In this document: piece after piece, positions 24,644 to 33,340 of the stretch
How the letters are laid out: each line of letters begins with the position of its first letter
Position numbering within the stretch: position 1 is the stretch's first letter
Translations under genes and position numbers: made by a program
The notes under the pieces: model-generated
Database searches by the model: none
Seen by the model: the letters and a program-made list of their open reading frames with translations, nothing else
What the model was told of the DNA's origin: nothing
Assembly: GCA_964512985.1 (NCBI GenBank)
Contig: CAZELI010000012.1
Coordinates: 1-64,000 of the forward strand
Direction: 5' to 3'
Origin: CAYPGT01 sp964512985
Lineage (GTDB): Bacteria; Cyanobacteriota; Vampirovibrionia; LMEP-6097
DNA length: 64,000 nucleotides

Positions 24644-27600
24644 TTATGCTGCTGTTAATGTAAGATCAGTAGCATGATCTTCTAGCTGGATATTTTGTAC
24701 TCCGATTACCTTGCTAAAGCCTCTAGTGCTAACTGATACGCCGATAGCTCTGTCGGATTGCTCTAACATTGGTCTACGGTGCGTTACTACTAAGAACTGA
24801 GTAGATCTCTTGTTATCAGGGTGAGAATTGCGTCTGATTTTATTAGCTAAACGATCTACATTAACTCCATCTAGAGCAGAGTCTACCTCATCAAAAGCAT
24901 AGAAAGGAGCTGGGTTACATTGTTGCAGAGCAAAAAGGAAACTTAATGCGGTCAGCGACTTCTCGCCACCGCTCATGGCTTCTAACCTCTGCATTTTTTT
25001 GCCACGTGGTTGAGCTTTAATGATTAAGCCACCATTAAATACTTCTTCTGGATCTTCAAGGATTAATTCACCTTGACCAAAAGATAGATCAGCAAAGGTC
25101 TCTCTAAAATACTCATCGATCTTATTAAAATTAACAAGGAAACAATCTTTCTTCTCGTTTTTATAGCTAGCAGTTTTATCGAGTAACATTTGACGTTCTT
25201 CGTTAAGAGTCTCTTGTTTCCTTTCTATCTCTGTCTTGCGCTCTGCAACTTCATCATATTCATAGATGGCATGCATATTGATTGGTTCCATTGCACGCAT
25301 TTGCTTCTCGATTTTAGTTAATTCGGCTTGAAGTTTACCAATATCCTCTTCTGGCATTTCGATTTCTTCAAGTTCAGGATGTTCTTTAAGTTCGACAAGT
25401 AACTGTTCTAAGTGTTCATTTATAGTGATTAATTTCTTCTTAGATTCTACGATTTTCATTGCAGTAGATTCTATGCTGCTACTAATTTCACCTTTACGCT
25501 GACCTAATTGAATTAAGCTACTAGAGATCTCATCGCGCTTAGTTTGGTGGCTGCTAAGTAACGCTTTAAGCTCTTCTAATTCTTGATCTACAGTTATTAA
25601 TTCTTCTTTTAATTGGTTAATTTTAGCTAAATGTATTGGCTTTTTGGCTTCTAAAGTATCTACTTCTTTAGTAGATGTTTCCAGTTTACTGTTAAGTTTG
25701 TCGATATTTTGAGAACTAAAGTTTTTCTCCACTTCAAGTGATTTAGATTCATTGATAACGTTATTGAGCATGGTTTGATAACGTTTAGTTTCTACTTCTA
25801 TCTCCCTAGACTCTTGAATAACAGCTTCTAATTTACTATCTTTCATTTCAGCAGCTAAACCTTGTAAGCCAGCCTCTTCCCTGTCTATTTGTTCATCGAT
25901 TTTATTTATTTTAGAATTGAGATTCTCTTTTTCGCTAGAAATAGTATCGATCTTTTGCGCGCAGCTGGTGATCTCGTTTTTCTCTTGCTCGTAAATAACT
26001 TGTAAGTTTTGTATTTGTGCTTCTGAGATACCGCTCTTAGCTTGCTTCTCGCTTAGAGTTTCTTTGATTTGATCCAGCTTAACTCTAGATTCTTCCATTT
26101 GGGTTTCTAGGTTTTCAAGTTCAGTTTGTAATTGTCCAATGAAATTAGTTAGTTCTTGTTTTTGTTCTTGAAGACGAACCTTCTCTCTTTCTATATCTGC
26201 CCCAAAGTGAATATTAGACTTGATTGCAGCACCACCAGTCATGGCACCGCTACGCTCAACCATGTCGCCTTGCATAGTTACCATACGATAACGACCAATA
26301 AGCTTACGTGCTACTTCTATGCTCTTCACCACGAGTGTGTCAGCAAATGCATAGCCAAATGCATCTCTATATTCTTCATCGAACTCTACTAGATTAATAG
26401 CCCAGTCTATTACTCCAGCTTCTTTAGGCAATGGATATTCTTTATATTCTCTAAGTTTATTCAAAGGTAAGAAAGTAGCTCTTCCGGCTTTCTTCTCTCG
26501 GAGGAAATCAATACATTCTTGTCCCACATAGTCATCAACTACTACTACTGATCTTAATCTTGCTCCAGCAGCAGTTTCTACGGCAGTCTGGTATTCACCG
26601 TTAACTTTCCCGAGCTGAGCAAGTGTGCCATGTACCCCATCTATGCTAAGCACCATTTCTACAGCTTTACCAAATCCCGCTGCGTTAGCAGCTTGTTCTT
26701 GACCTTCAAGCTTATCGATTTCACTACTTACCTTACGTAGTTTAAATTCTTGGTTCTTGATCTCTTCTTTAGTTTCTCTAGCCTCTTCTTTGAGAGTTTG
26801 AATATTACGACTATGGAAATTAACTTCTTCTTTTAGTTCTATGCCACCAGCATTGCTGTAGTTAAGTTGTAATTTTTGAATTTCTTGAAACGCTTTCTCA
26901 GCCGAGTCTCTATGCTTGATTAGGTTTTCATTGATACTGTTAAGTTTCTCGTCTAACCTTGCTTGTTCTTGTTCTAATACGGATTTCTTGGATTTAAGTT
27001 CGCTAACCTTATCTTGCATGGCAATAACACTCTGAGTGCTTATATTAGAGTTCTTGCTTTTAGAGAGGATTTGTTGTTGTAAATTTTCATAACGAGCTTC
27101 CTCTGTAGCAATATTAGTCTTGATACTTTCTATTTCTTGAGCATATTCTGACGCTTTGAAATCTATGGATTTAAGAGTTTTTTTGAGTTCTTTTATTTCT
27201 TTATCAATATTAGTTTGCTCAACAAGCTCATCATCGATTTGTTTCTGTAGATATTCTAGTGCGCTATCTTCACGAGTAATTAGATTATTAATGTCTTCGT
27301 GTCTAGTGATTAATTGGTTCTGTCTTTCACCACCAAGCTCTTCTATTTCTTTAGAGAGTCTATTAAGCTCTTGCTGAGCTTGTGCCATTTGTTCATTGAT
27401 CTCGGTTTGTTCTATTTGTAATTGAATTTTCTTTTCTTTAAATTCTTCGAGTTCCTTTTCAGTAAAGTCTTTCTCGTTTTTTACTTGTCGGATTCTGACA
27501 GCGAGGAATTGTCTTTCTAATTCAATACGACGTTGTTTAAGCTCTTGATATTTAAGTGCCTGCTCTCTTTGTTCACGTAATTTATCTAGTCTCTCGTTAA

Positions 27601-28210
27601 GTTCTTTAAGAATAGTTTCTTGCCCTTCGATTCGTTCTAGGACTACTTCTAACTCTTTACCAGCCAGCTCTATCTTGCGATCAAACTCAGCGATACCAGC
27701 GATCTCATCAATGATCTTTCTACGATCGATAGGATTCATACTAATGATAGAAGCTACGTCACCTTGCATAACGACGTTATAACCTTTAGGAGAAATATTA
27801 TAGTAGCCAAGTTTGTCATGAATCTCGCGTAGAGTAGCAGGATTGTTATTGAGGAAATATTTACTGTCGTAGCCTTCTTTCTTTAGACGAATTCTACGTT
27901 CAACGATTATTTCTTTTTCTAGAGAAGGATGATCTTTGATATCAGGTTCTTGCTCATCATCGTCATTAACGAAAGTAACTTTAACCGCGCATTCTTTCTT
28001 ACCAGTAATGTTGTTTAAAAGGTCAGTAAGTTTTTCGGCTCGCATATTACGAGTAGTAGTAAGACCAAGAGCAAACATTAGCGAGTCCACAACGTTAGAC
28101 TTACCAGAACCATTGGGACCAGAGACAGCAGTAAATCCGCCAAGAATAGGAATGGCGGTCTTCTCGCCAAAGCTCTTAAAATTATCAAGTTCTATTTCTT
28201 TAATACGCAT
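24644..28210 (-). CDS. smc: Chromosome segregation SMC ATPase
   Basis: 1188 residues, full length for bacterial SMC. Walker A GPNGSGKSNVVDSL is near residue 31; a long coiled coil follows. The hinge (about 520-650) contains GVHGTLAQLG and GDMVERSGAMTGG. A second coiled coil leads to the signature LEAMSGGEKSLTALSFLF and Walker B FYAFDEVDSALD. It is the first gene of an smc-scpA-scpB operon. A TATAAT (minus strand, 28225-28230) precedes the ATG by 14 nt, leaving only a very short leader. Confidence 0.97.
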   Translation of the reverse strand: MRIKEIELDNFKSFGEKTAIPILGGFTAVSGPNGSGKSNVVDSLMFALGLTTTRNMRAEKLTDLLNNITGKKECAVKVTFVNDDDEQEPDIKDHPSLEKEIIVERRIRLKKEGYDSKYFLNNNPATLREIHDKLGYYNISPKGYNVVMQGDVASIISMNPIDRRKIIDEIAGIAEFDRKIELAGKELEVVLERIEGQETILKELNERLDKLREQREQALKYQELKQRRIELERQFLAVRIRQVKNEKDFTEKELEEFKEKKIQLQIEQTEINEQMAQAQQELNRLSKEIEELGGERQNQLITRHEDINNLITREDSALEYLQKQIDDELVEQTNIDKEIKELKKTLKSIDFKASEYAQEIESIKTNIATEEARYENLQQQILSKSKNSNISTQSVIAMQDKVSELKSKKSVLEQEQARLDEKLNSINENLIKHRDSAEKAFQEIQKLQLNYSNAGGIELKEEVNFHSRNIQTLKEEARETKEEIKNQEFKLRKVSSEIDKLEGQEQAANAAGFGKAVEMVLSIDGVHGTLAQLGKVNGEYQTAVETAAGARLRSVVVVDDYVGQECIDFLREKKAGRATFLPLNKLREYKEYPLPKEAGVIDWAINLVEFDEEYRDAFGYAFADTLVVKSIEVARKLIGRYRMVTMQGDMVERSGAMTGGAAIKSNIHFGADIEREKVRLQEQKQELTNFIGQLQTELENLETQMEESRVKLDQIKETLSEKQAKSGISEAQIQNLQVIYEQEKNEITSCAQKIDTISSEKENLNSKINKIDEQIDREEAGLQGLAAEMKDSKLEAVIQESREIEVETKRYQTMLNNVINESKSLEVEKNFSSQNIDKLNSKLETSTKEVDTLEAKKPIHLAKINQLKEELITVDQELEELKALLSSHQTKRDEISSSLIQLGQRKGEISSSIESTAMKIVESKKKLITINEHLEQLLVELKEHPELEEIEMPEEDIGKLQAELTKIEKQMRAMEPINMHAIYEYDEVAERKTEIERKQETLNEERQMLLDKTASYKNEKKDCFLVNFNKIDEYFRETFADLSFGQGELILEDPEEVFNGGLIIKAQPRGKKMQRLEAMSGGEKSLTALSFLFALQQCNPAPFYAFDEVDSALDGVNVDRLANKIRRNSHPDNKRSTQFLVVTHRRPMLEQSDRAIGVSVSTRGFSKVIGVQNIQLEDHATDLTLTAA

Positions 28211-28270
28211 TTATGATCTGGTCTATTATATCTTGACGTTTAATGGGAAGTTTTGCTCCAAAATTTAAGT

Positions 28271-28626
28271 ACTTCTTCTTACTTCTCTAGGATAATAGAA
28301 TTACCCAAGAGAAGCAATGGGGATTATTTTAGCTTATTAAGAGAATAAAATGTCTAGATTTGTATTACAGAACCTTGTTTTGAGCTTAAATAACTATTCA
28401 CTTGGTCAAATAATCATTAATCTATCTAAATCACATTTTATGTTGTGGTTACGCGCCTTCGGCGCGTTTCGTCCTGCGGACGGCTAATATAGCTTAAAAA
28501 AGTTTTATTTATAGGTTTCCCGTTAATTTGCTTATAGAATTTGGCATTAGAGCTAGTGCCTTGAGTATTATTAAGAAACACTAAAAAGCTTAGATCGAGG
28601 TTAGAATATAGGTTCTAGGAGATCGA
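28271..28626. other. Intergenic region with one truncated repeat, no gene seen
   Basis: The ~415-bp interval between the divergent smc and nrdA starts has no supportable coding frame. It contains a truncated copy of repeat element B (28443-28490). A weak TAGAAT (28602-28607) may be the nrdA -10. The remainder is AT-rich and featureless to me; no NrdR-box pair was recognised. Confidence 0.5.
28443..28490. repeat. Palindromic element B, truncated copy
   Basis: The hairpin ACGCGCC-TTC-GGCGCGT, followed by GTCC-TGC-GGAC, matches in inverted orientation one half of the element at 35015-35105 (CCGCGCC-GAA-GGCGCGG and GTCC-GTA-GGAC). Only the arm side is retained. Confidence 0.7.
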
Positions 28627-30606
28627 ATGGGTATATCGCAGCAAGCACTTGGATTAGAGAGAACTGAGACTGTTACAGAGTCAAAGTCTCAAGATAAATA
28701 TAATAGTATTGTGGAAGCTTTGTCGGCTAATGACATCAACTCCGCACGAGACCTTTTATTAGAGCAGATAAAACTTAAAGTGGGACAGAGAGCGAGCTGG
28801 GATTCACCTCAATATCGTGGTGACAAAGGTGTGCAGAAATCTATTAAGCTCGATTATACGCGCGATAATAAATTAACTTTTTTTGGATTGGAAACTTTGC
28901 GTTCTCGTTATTTTTTAAAAGATGCGAAAGGTGAAGTTTGCGAAGATCCGCAGATATTTTTTGCAAGAGTAGCGACAGGTGTTGCTCGCGGTGATAAAGA
29001 ATTAGCGCAGGATCTTTATGATCTAATGTCTAAGAATTGGTTTATGCCAGCAACTCCAGTGTTGGTTAATTCAGCGACTAGTAGAGGAGCCCCAATTAGC
29101 TGCTTCTTAAACACTGTTGGTGACTCGATTTCAGACATATTTAAGACTTATGAAGAGAATGCTTTCTTGGCGAAAGGTGGCGGTGGTATTGGAACTAATT
29201 GGTCTCAAGTTAGAGGACATAATTCTAAATTAAGTACTGGTGGTACTTCATCTGGTACTATTCCTTTCCTTAAAGTTATGGACAGTGCGACGCTTGCAGT
29301 ATCTCAGGGTAATACTCGTCGCGGAGCTGCGGCAGTATATATGCGCATAGATCATCCAGATATAGAAGAGTTTGTAGATATTAGAAGACCAACGGGCGGG
29401 GATGAGAATCGTCGTTGTTTGAACTTACATCATGGTGTGATTATTTCTGATGAGTTTATGCGTGCGGTGAAAGCTAAGACTAAATTTGATCTTAGATGTC
29501 CGCATAATGGAGAAGTAACTCAAACTATCGATGCTTTTGATTTATGGAAGCGAATCTTAAAGAACCGTGTAGAAACGGGTGAACCGTATATCATGTTTCA
29601 TGATACGGTGAATCGCGCTGTACCAGAGCATCATAGAGAGAAAGGTTTAATGGTTAATCAGTCGAATCTTTGTTCAGAGATTACTCTGCCGACTAATAGA
29701 GAACGTACGGCGGTTTGTTGTTTAGGTTCACTTAACTTAGAGAAATGGGATGAATGGAACGAACAGAAAGAATATGTCATCTATACCGCTGTTAAAGCTT
29801 TAGACAACATTCTGGATAATTTTATTCAAGGAGCAGATTCTCGTGATTATAAACGTGCAGTGTATTCTGCTACTAGAGAGCGTTCTATTGGTCTTGGTGT
29901 CATGGGTTATCATGGCATGTTTATGAAGCAAGGCATACCTTTTGAGAGTGTGGCAGCTAGATCGCTTAATAAGATAGTGTTTAAGGCTATTCATGATTGT
30001 GCTAAGCAAGCAAGTAGACAGCTTGCAGTAGAACGTGGCCCTTGTCCAGATGGTGGTGATCAGCGTAATAGTTATATATTGTCGATAGCACCTACTGCTA
30101 ATATTTCTGTAATATGTGGCAGTGCGACTCCATGTATAGAACCTATTGCTGGTAATGCTTACTTACAAAAAACTCTAAGTGGTAGTTTCTTAGTCAAGAA
30201 CCCATATCTAGAGGCAGTTCTAGAGAAGTACGGTAAGAATGAACCTGATATCTGGAGAAAAATTATTGACTACAAAGGTAGTGTACAATTCTTAGATTTC
30301 TTAAATGAAGAAGAGAAGAAAGTATTCAAGACAGCTTATGAATTGAATATGATGGAATTAGTTCTGCAAGCTGCTGATAGACAGAAATATATTTGTCAGT
30401 CGCAGTCTTTGAATTTATTCCTCAAATCACCTATTAGCGGTAAATTATTGAATGAAGTTCATCTTAAAGCTCATGAGCTTGGTGTGAAGACTCTTTATTA
30501 TTTACGCTCAGAGTCTGTCATTGAGGCTGATTCGGTAGATAGTACTTCTGTGCGTCGTCAAGTAGGAGCAGCTAGCGATTACGAAGAATGTTCGGTATGT
30601 CAGTAA
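28627..30606 (+). CDS. nrdA: Ribonucleoside-diphosphate reductase, alpha subunit (class I type)
   Basis: 659 residues. Reduces ribonucleotides to deoxyribonucleotides. No ATP-cone is seen at the N-terminus. Active-site elements: ISCFLNT (first redox Cys), NQSNLCSEITLPT (radical Cys in NLCxE), CCLGSLNLE (second redox Cys), and the C-terminal EECSVCQ shuttle pair. GGGGIGTNWSQVRG and QGNTRRGAAAVY are the substrate/phosphate loops. The sequence resembles the short NrdA group rather than class II NrdJ; no beta subunit is nearby, so class assignment is tentative. AGGAG lies just before the ATG. Confidence 0.9.
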   Translation: MGISQQALGLERTETVTESKSQDKYNSIVEALSANDINSARDLLLEQIKLKVGQRASWDSPQYRGDKGVQKSIKLDYTRDNKLTFFGLETLRSRYFLKDAKGEVCEDPQIFFARVATGVARGDKELAQDLYDLMSKNWFMPATPVLVNSATSRGAPISCFLNTVGDSISDIFKTYEENAFLAKGGGGIGTNWSQVRGHNSKLSTGGTSSGTIPFLKVMDSATLAVSQGNTRRGAAAVYMRIDHPDIEEFVDIRRPTGGDENRRCLNLHHGVIISDEFMRAVKAKTKFDLRCPHNGEVTQTIDAFDLWKRILKNRVETGEPYIMFHDTVNRAVPEHHREKGLMVNQSNLCSEITLPTNRERTAVCCLGSLNLEKWDEWNEQKEYVIYTAVKALDNILDNFIQGADSRDYKRAVYSATRERSIGLGVMGYHGMFMKQGIPFESVAARSLNKIVFKAIHDCAKQASRQLAVERGPCPDGGDQRNSYILSIAPTANISVICGSATPCIEPIAGNAYLQKTLSGSFLVKNPYLEAVLEKYGKNEPDIWRKIIDYKGSVQFLDFLNEEEKKVFKTAYELNMMELVLQAADRQKYICQSQSLNLFLKSPISGKLLNEVHLKAHELGVKTLYYLRSESVIEADSVDSTSVRRQVGAASDYEECSVCQ

Positions 30607-30612
30607 CTAATT

Positions 30613-30915
30613 ATGGATCGTGAAGATTTACGTAAAGCCATGTCGCAAGCTCAGGAGATGCAAATCAACTTGGTTAAAGCACAGGCAGAATTAGCAAACA
30701 CCGAGATCAGTGGAGTTTCTGCTAATGGTAAGGTTATGGTTAGTATGACTGCTCAAGGTGAGTTTCAGTCCGTGAAGATAGACCCGGTCTTATTAGGAGA
30801 GGGTCTATCTTCTGTAGAAACTAGTCTATTACAAGCTTTGAAGAATGTATCAGAGAGAGCAGCGGAGACGACCAAAGCTAGACTGTCTCAGATTTCTAAG
30901 GGCATTGGATTATAA
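30613..30915 (+). CDS. ybaB: YbaB/EbfC-family nucleoid-associated protein
   Basis: 100 residues. DNA-binding dimer of the YbaB/EbfC family: an N-terminal helix (LRKAMSQAQEMQINLVKAQAEL), the strand pair NGKVMVSMTAQGEFQSVKID, and a C-terminal helix. It starts 6 bp after nrdA and abuts recR (stop at 30915, recR start at 30916), the classic ybaB-recR pairing; dnaX is missing from its usual upstream place. Confidence 0.92.
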   Translation: MDREDLRKAMSQAQEMQINLVKAQAELANTEISGVSANGKVMVSMTAQGEFQSVKIDPVLLGEGLSSVETSLLQALKNVSERAAETTKARLSQISKGIGL

Positions 30916-31587
30916 GTGAAGTACACTAAAGCACTATCAGATTTAATAGATGAGTTTCGTAAATTCCCAGCTATTGGTCCTAAATCCGCTCAGCGTATGG
31001 CATTCACTCTCTTGAAGAAATCACCTGAACAAGTAGAGAAATTTATTAAGGTAGTAAGAGATGCTAAAACGCAAATCAAATATTGTTGTCAATGTTTTAA
31101 TTTAACTTCTAATGAGATCTGTGAGATTTGTGAAGATGTCAGGCGCGATAGAAAGCAGATCTGCGTGGTAGAGACCGTTAAGGATCTTATCGCTTTAGAA
31201 CGTACTCATGAATATCGTGGACTTTATCATGTACTCGGTGGAGTGATATCACCGCTGGATGGTATTGGTGCTGATGATTTAAATATTAATGCTCTAATCG
31301 CTCGCATTAAATTAGAGTTAGGTTCTACGGTGGTGAATGAATCGTTTACATTCTCATACGAGAACGATGTGATTGAAATCATACTTGCTATTGGCTTAAG
31401 CACAGAGGGTGAGGCTACTATGTTATATATTAAACGTCTTATAGATTTGGCTCTTAAGGAGCTTTCTATTCCTAAAGAGCATATTAAAATCACTAGGCTT
31501 GCTCATGGTTTACCAGTAGGCGCGGATCTAGATTATGCTGATGAACTAACTCTGGCGCGGGCTCTAGATGCTAGAGTAATAGCTTAA
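30916..31587 (+). CDS. recR: Recombination protein RecR
   Basis: 223 residues, GTG start directly after ybaB. RecF-pathway repair protein. The N-terminal HhH (FRKFPAIGPKSAQRMAF) is followed by the zinc finger CCQCFNLTSNEICEIC, then a Toprim domain (ICVVETVKDLIALE..., YHVLGGVISPLDGIGADDL) and the C-terminal KITRLAHGLPVGADLDYADE, all characteristic. Full length. Confidence 0.97.
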   Translation: MKYTKALSDLIDEFRKFPAIGPKSAQRMAFTLLKKSPEQVEKFIKVVRDAKTQIKYCCQCFNLTSNEICEICEDVRRDRKQICVVETVKDLIALERTHEYRGLYHVLGGVISPLDGIGADDLNINALIARIKLELGSTVVNESFTFSYENDVIEIILAIGLSTEGEATMLYIKRLIDLALKELSIPKEHIKITRLAHGLPVGADLDYADELTLARALDARVIA

Positions 31588-31608
31588 AATTGATTTATTT
31601 CGAAAAAA

Positions 31609-31657
31609 CTGGGTTGATATCCTGGTTTTTGCGGTATAATCTGGGTTATGATCCCAG
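31609..31657 (+). promoter_or_regulatory. Duplicated operator spanning promoter and start codon of ATPase 3
   Basis: CTGGGTTGATATCCTGG (31609-31625) and CTGGGTTATGATCCCAG (31641-31657) are related near-palindromes with a 32-bp period. The second is a CTGGG/CCCAG inverted repeat whose centre contains the ATG at 31648. TATAAT (31635-31640) lies immediately before it, so a bound protein would cover the -10/+1 region and the first codons. Confidence 0.65.
31635..31640 (+). promoter_or_regulatory. -10 box (TATAAT), leaderless promoter of ATPase 3
   Basis: TATAAT exactly 7 nt before the ATG at 31648, with no Shine-Dalgarno sequence. Confidence 0.65.
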
Positions 31658-32850
31658 ATATTCCGAGGTTAATCTCATTACCTAAGAAACATAGTTTTTT
31701 TCTTTTTGGGCCAAGACAAGTAGGCAAAACTACACTACTTAAAAAAAGTTTTGATTCGAAAACTACCTTAGTTTATGATCTCTTGGATCAGGATACTTTT
31801 TTAAAACTTAATCGAAGCAATAAAACTCTAAGAGAAGAAGTTCAATATAGAAACCCAAAGATTACTCATGTAATTATAGATGAAGTACAAAAGTTACCAG
31901 ATTTACTTGATGAAGTTCATTATATTTTGGAGAAAATTGATAATCCTCCTTATTTTATACTTACAGGGTCTAGCGCTCGTAAATTAAAACAGTCTAATGC
32001 CAATATGCTTGGTGGCAGAGCTTGGAATTGTTCTTTGTATCCACTTACTTATCAAGAAATAAATATGTGGCATCCAGAAAAGTTCTCTTTATTGAAAGCT
32101 TGTGAGATAGGAACTTTACCTTCTGTATATTTGGAAGAGACTAGGGAAGATGCTAAAAGAACTTTACGCTCTTATACTGAAATATATTTGGAGCAAGAAA
32201 TTAAAGCAGAGGCTTTGGTACGAAATTTACCAGCATTTGTGGACTTCCTTAAATTTGTTGCTAAAGAGAATGGACAAATAGTCAATTACTCTAATATTGC
32301 TGGTGATATAGGTTTGGATAGTACTACAGTAAAAGATTATTATCAAATTTTAGTTGATACTCTAATAGGTTTTTATTTGAGACCTATAGCAGGCTCTGAT
32401 AGAAAGACTTTAGCCAAAAGTCCAAAATTCTATTTTTTTGATATGGGTGTGAAAAGAGCTTTGGCAAGAGAACTTGATTTGGAATTGGTATATAGTACTA
32501 AAGAGTTTGGTAACTGTCTCGAGCATTTTCTTATAAAAGAAATTATAGATTTGGCAAAGTATTTTGAGAAAGATTATGAGTTCTTTTTTTATAGGACTAA
32601 AGACAAAATAGAAGTCGATCTAATTGTAGAAGTCTCTAACGGGAAGATTTATGCAATAGAAATTAAAGGTACAAATCTAATTAAAACGAAGCATTTAAAT
32701 GGTTTAAAATCATTTTCCAAAATTTATCCTGAAGCTGAGTTGATATGTGCTTCTCTTGTAGAGAATAGGATAAAAAAAGATAAGGTTTTAATATGTCCTT
32801 GGCAAGAAGTGTTTGAGATTTTGGGATTGACCAAGTATGCTAAAATCTAA
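31648..32850 (+). CDS. AAA ATPase with DUF4143-type C-terminal domain (ATPase 3)
   Basis: 400 residues, the closest paralogue of ATPase 1. Walker A is FGPRQVGKTT, Walker B VIIDEVQKLPD; GSSARKLKQSNANMLGGRAW follows. After the winged-helix linker (SNIAGDIGLDSTTVKDYYQIL) the DUF4143 domain has FYFFDMGVKRAL and the PD-(D/E)xK-like pair EVDLIV...AIEIKG. Cytosolic; function of the family unproven. The gene stands alone between recR and gatC, 3 bp before gatC, which nevertheless keeps its own -10 inside the ATPase 3' end. Confidence 0.85.
   Translation: MIPDIPRLISLPKKHSFFLFGPRQVGKTTLLKKSFDSKTTLVYDLLDQDTFLKLNRSNKTLREEVQYRNPKITHVIIDEVQKLPDLLDEVHYILEKIDNPPYFILTGSSARKLKQSNANMLGGRAWNCSLYPLTYQEINMWHPEKFSLLKACEIGTLPSVYLEETREDAKRTLRSYTEIYLEQEIKAEALVRNLPAFVDFLKFVAKENGQIVNYSNIAGDIGLDSTTVKDYYQILVDTLIGFYLRPIAGSDRKTLAKSPKFYFFDMGVKRALARELDLELVYSTKEFGNCLEHFLIKEIIDLAKYFEKDYEFFFYRTKDKIEVDLIVEVSNGKIYAIEIKGTNLIKTKHLNGLKSFSKIYPEAELICASLVENRIKKDKVLICPWQEVFEILGLTKYAKI
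32838..32846 (+). promoter_or_regulatory. Extended -10 (TGCTAAAAT), leaderless promoter of gatC
   Basis: TGCTAAAAT lies within the last codons of ATPase 3, exactly 7 nt before the gatC ATG at 32854. No Shine-Dalgarno sequence. Confidence 0.6.
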
Positions 32851-32853
32851 TCC

Positions 32854-33138
32854 ATGACCCTATCTAAAGAAGAAGTTATTAAAATAGCGAAACTCGCGAA
32901 ACTGTCTCTTACTGAGGCTGAGATAGAGAAATATTCTAAAGATCTTAATGCGATTCTCGGTTACGTTGAACAATTACAAGAGCTAGATACTAAGGATGTA
33001 GAGCCTATGATAGGTGCTATAAATCACCGTAAGCCTTTAAGGGAAGACATTGTTATAGACTCTGGTCTTCAAGCAACTATGCTTAAAAATGCACCAGATG
33101 CTGAGGGTACTGCTATTAAAGTGCCGCAGATGTCATAG
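32854..33138 (+). CDS. gatC: Aspartyl/glutamyl-tRNA amidotransferase subunit C
   Basis: 94 residues. Small subunit of the GatCAB amidotransferase that converts misacylated Glu-tRNA(Gln)/Asp-tRNA(Asn). The N-terminus ALSKEEV-like (TLSKEEVIKIAKLAKLSLTEAEIEKYSKDLNAILGYVEQL in two helices) and the late PLREDIV...NAPDAEGTAIKVPQ match GatC. gatA and gatB are not adjacent. Leaderless promoter upstream; repeat element A lies 30 bp after the stop. Confidence 0.93.
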   Translation: MTLSKEEVIKIAKLAKLSLTEAEIEKYSKDLNAILGYVEQLQELDTKDVEPMIGAINHRKPLREDIVIDSGLQATMLKNAPDAEGTAIKVPQMS

Positions 33139-33168
33139 ATATATTCTATTAAAATTGTTTTGATTCTT

Positions 33169-33278
33169 GTCATCCTGAGGAGCAACCGTAGGTTGCGACG
33201 TAAGGATCCACTATTACGCAGAGTCTATTAATTAAGAGTGGATCCTTACGGTCGGGCTTCGCCCTCCCTCAGGATGAC
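33169..33278. repeat. Palindromic intergenic element A, copy 2 (110 bp)
   Basis: Outer arms GTCATCCTGAGG / CCTCAGGATGAC, hairpin GCAACC-GTA-GGTTGC, inner stem around GGATCC, and GGGC-TTC-GCCC. Nearly identical to the copy at 22805-22915; differences fall mostly in the central loop and in one loop base (TTT/TTC), so base pairing is preserved. It sits between gatC and pyrG. Confidence 0.85.
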
Positions 33279-33340
33279 GAGATAACGTTTATAAAGCTTT
33301 ACATCAATCTACGAATATGTTAATATAAATGCTTTAAATC

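Noticed and set aside
28627..30606. Class II (B12-dependent) ribonucleotide reductase
   Set aside because: Considered because no beta subunit is adjacent, but the length and motif spacing look more like the short class I alpha group; the class remains tentative.
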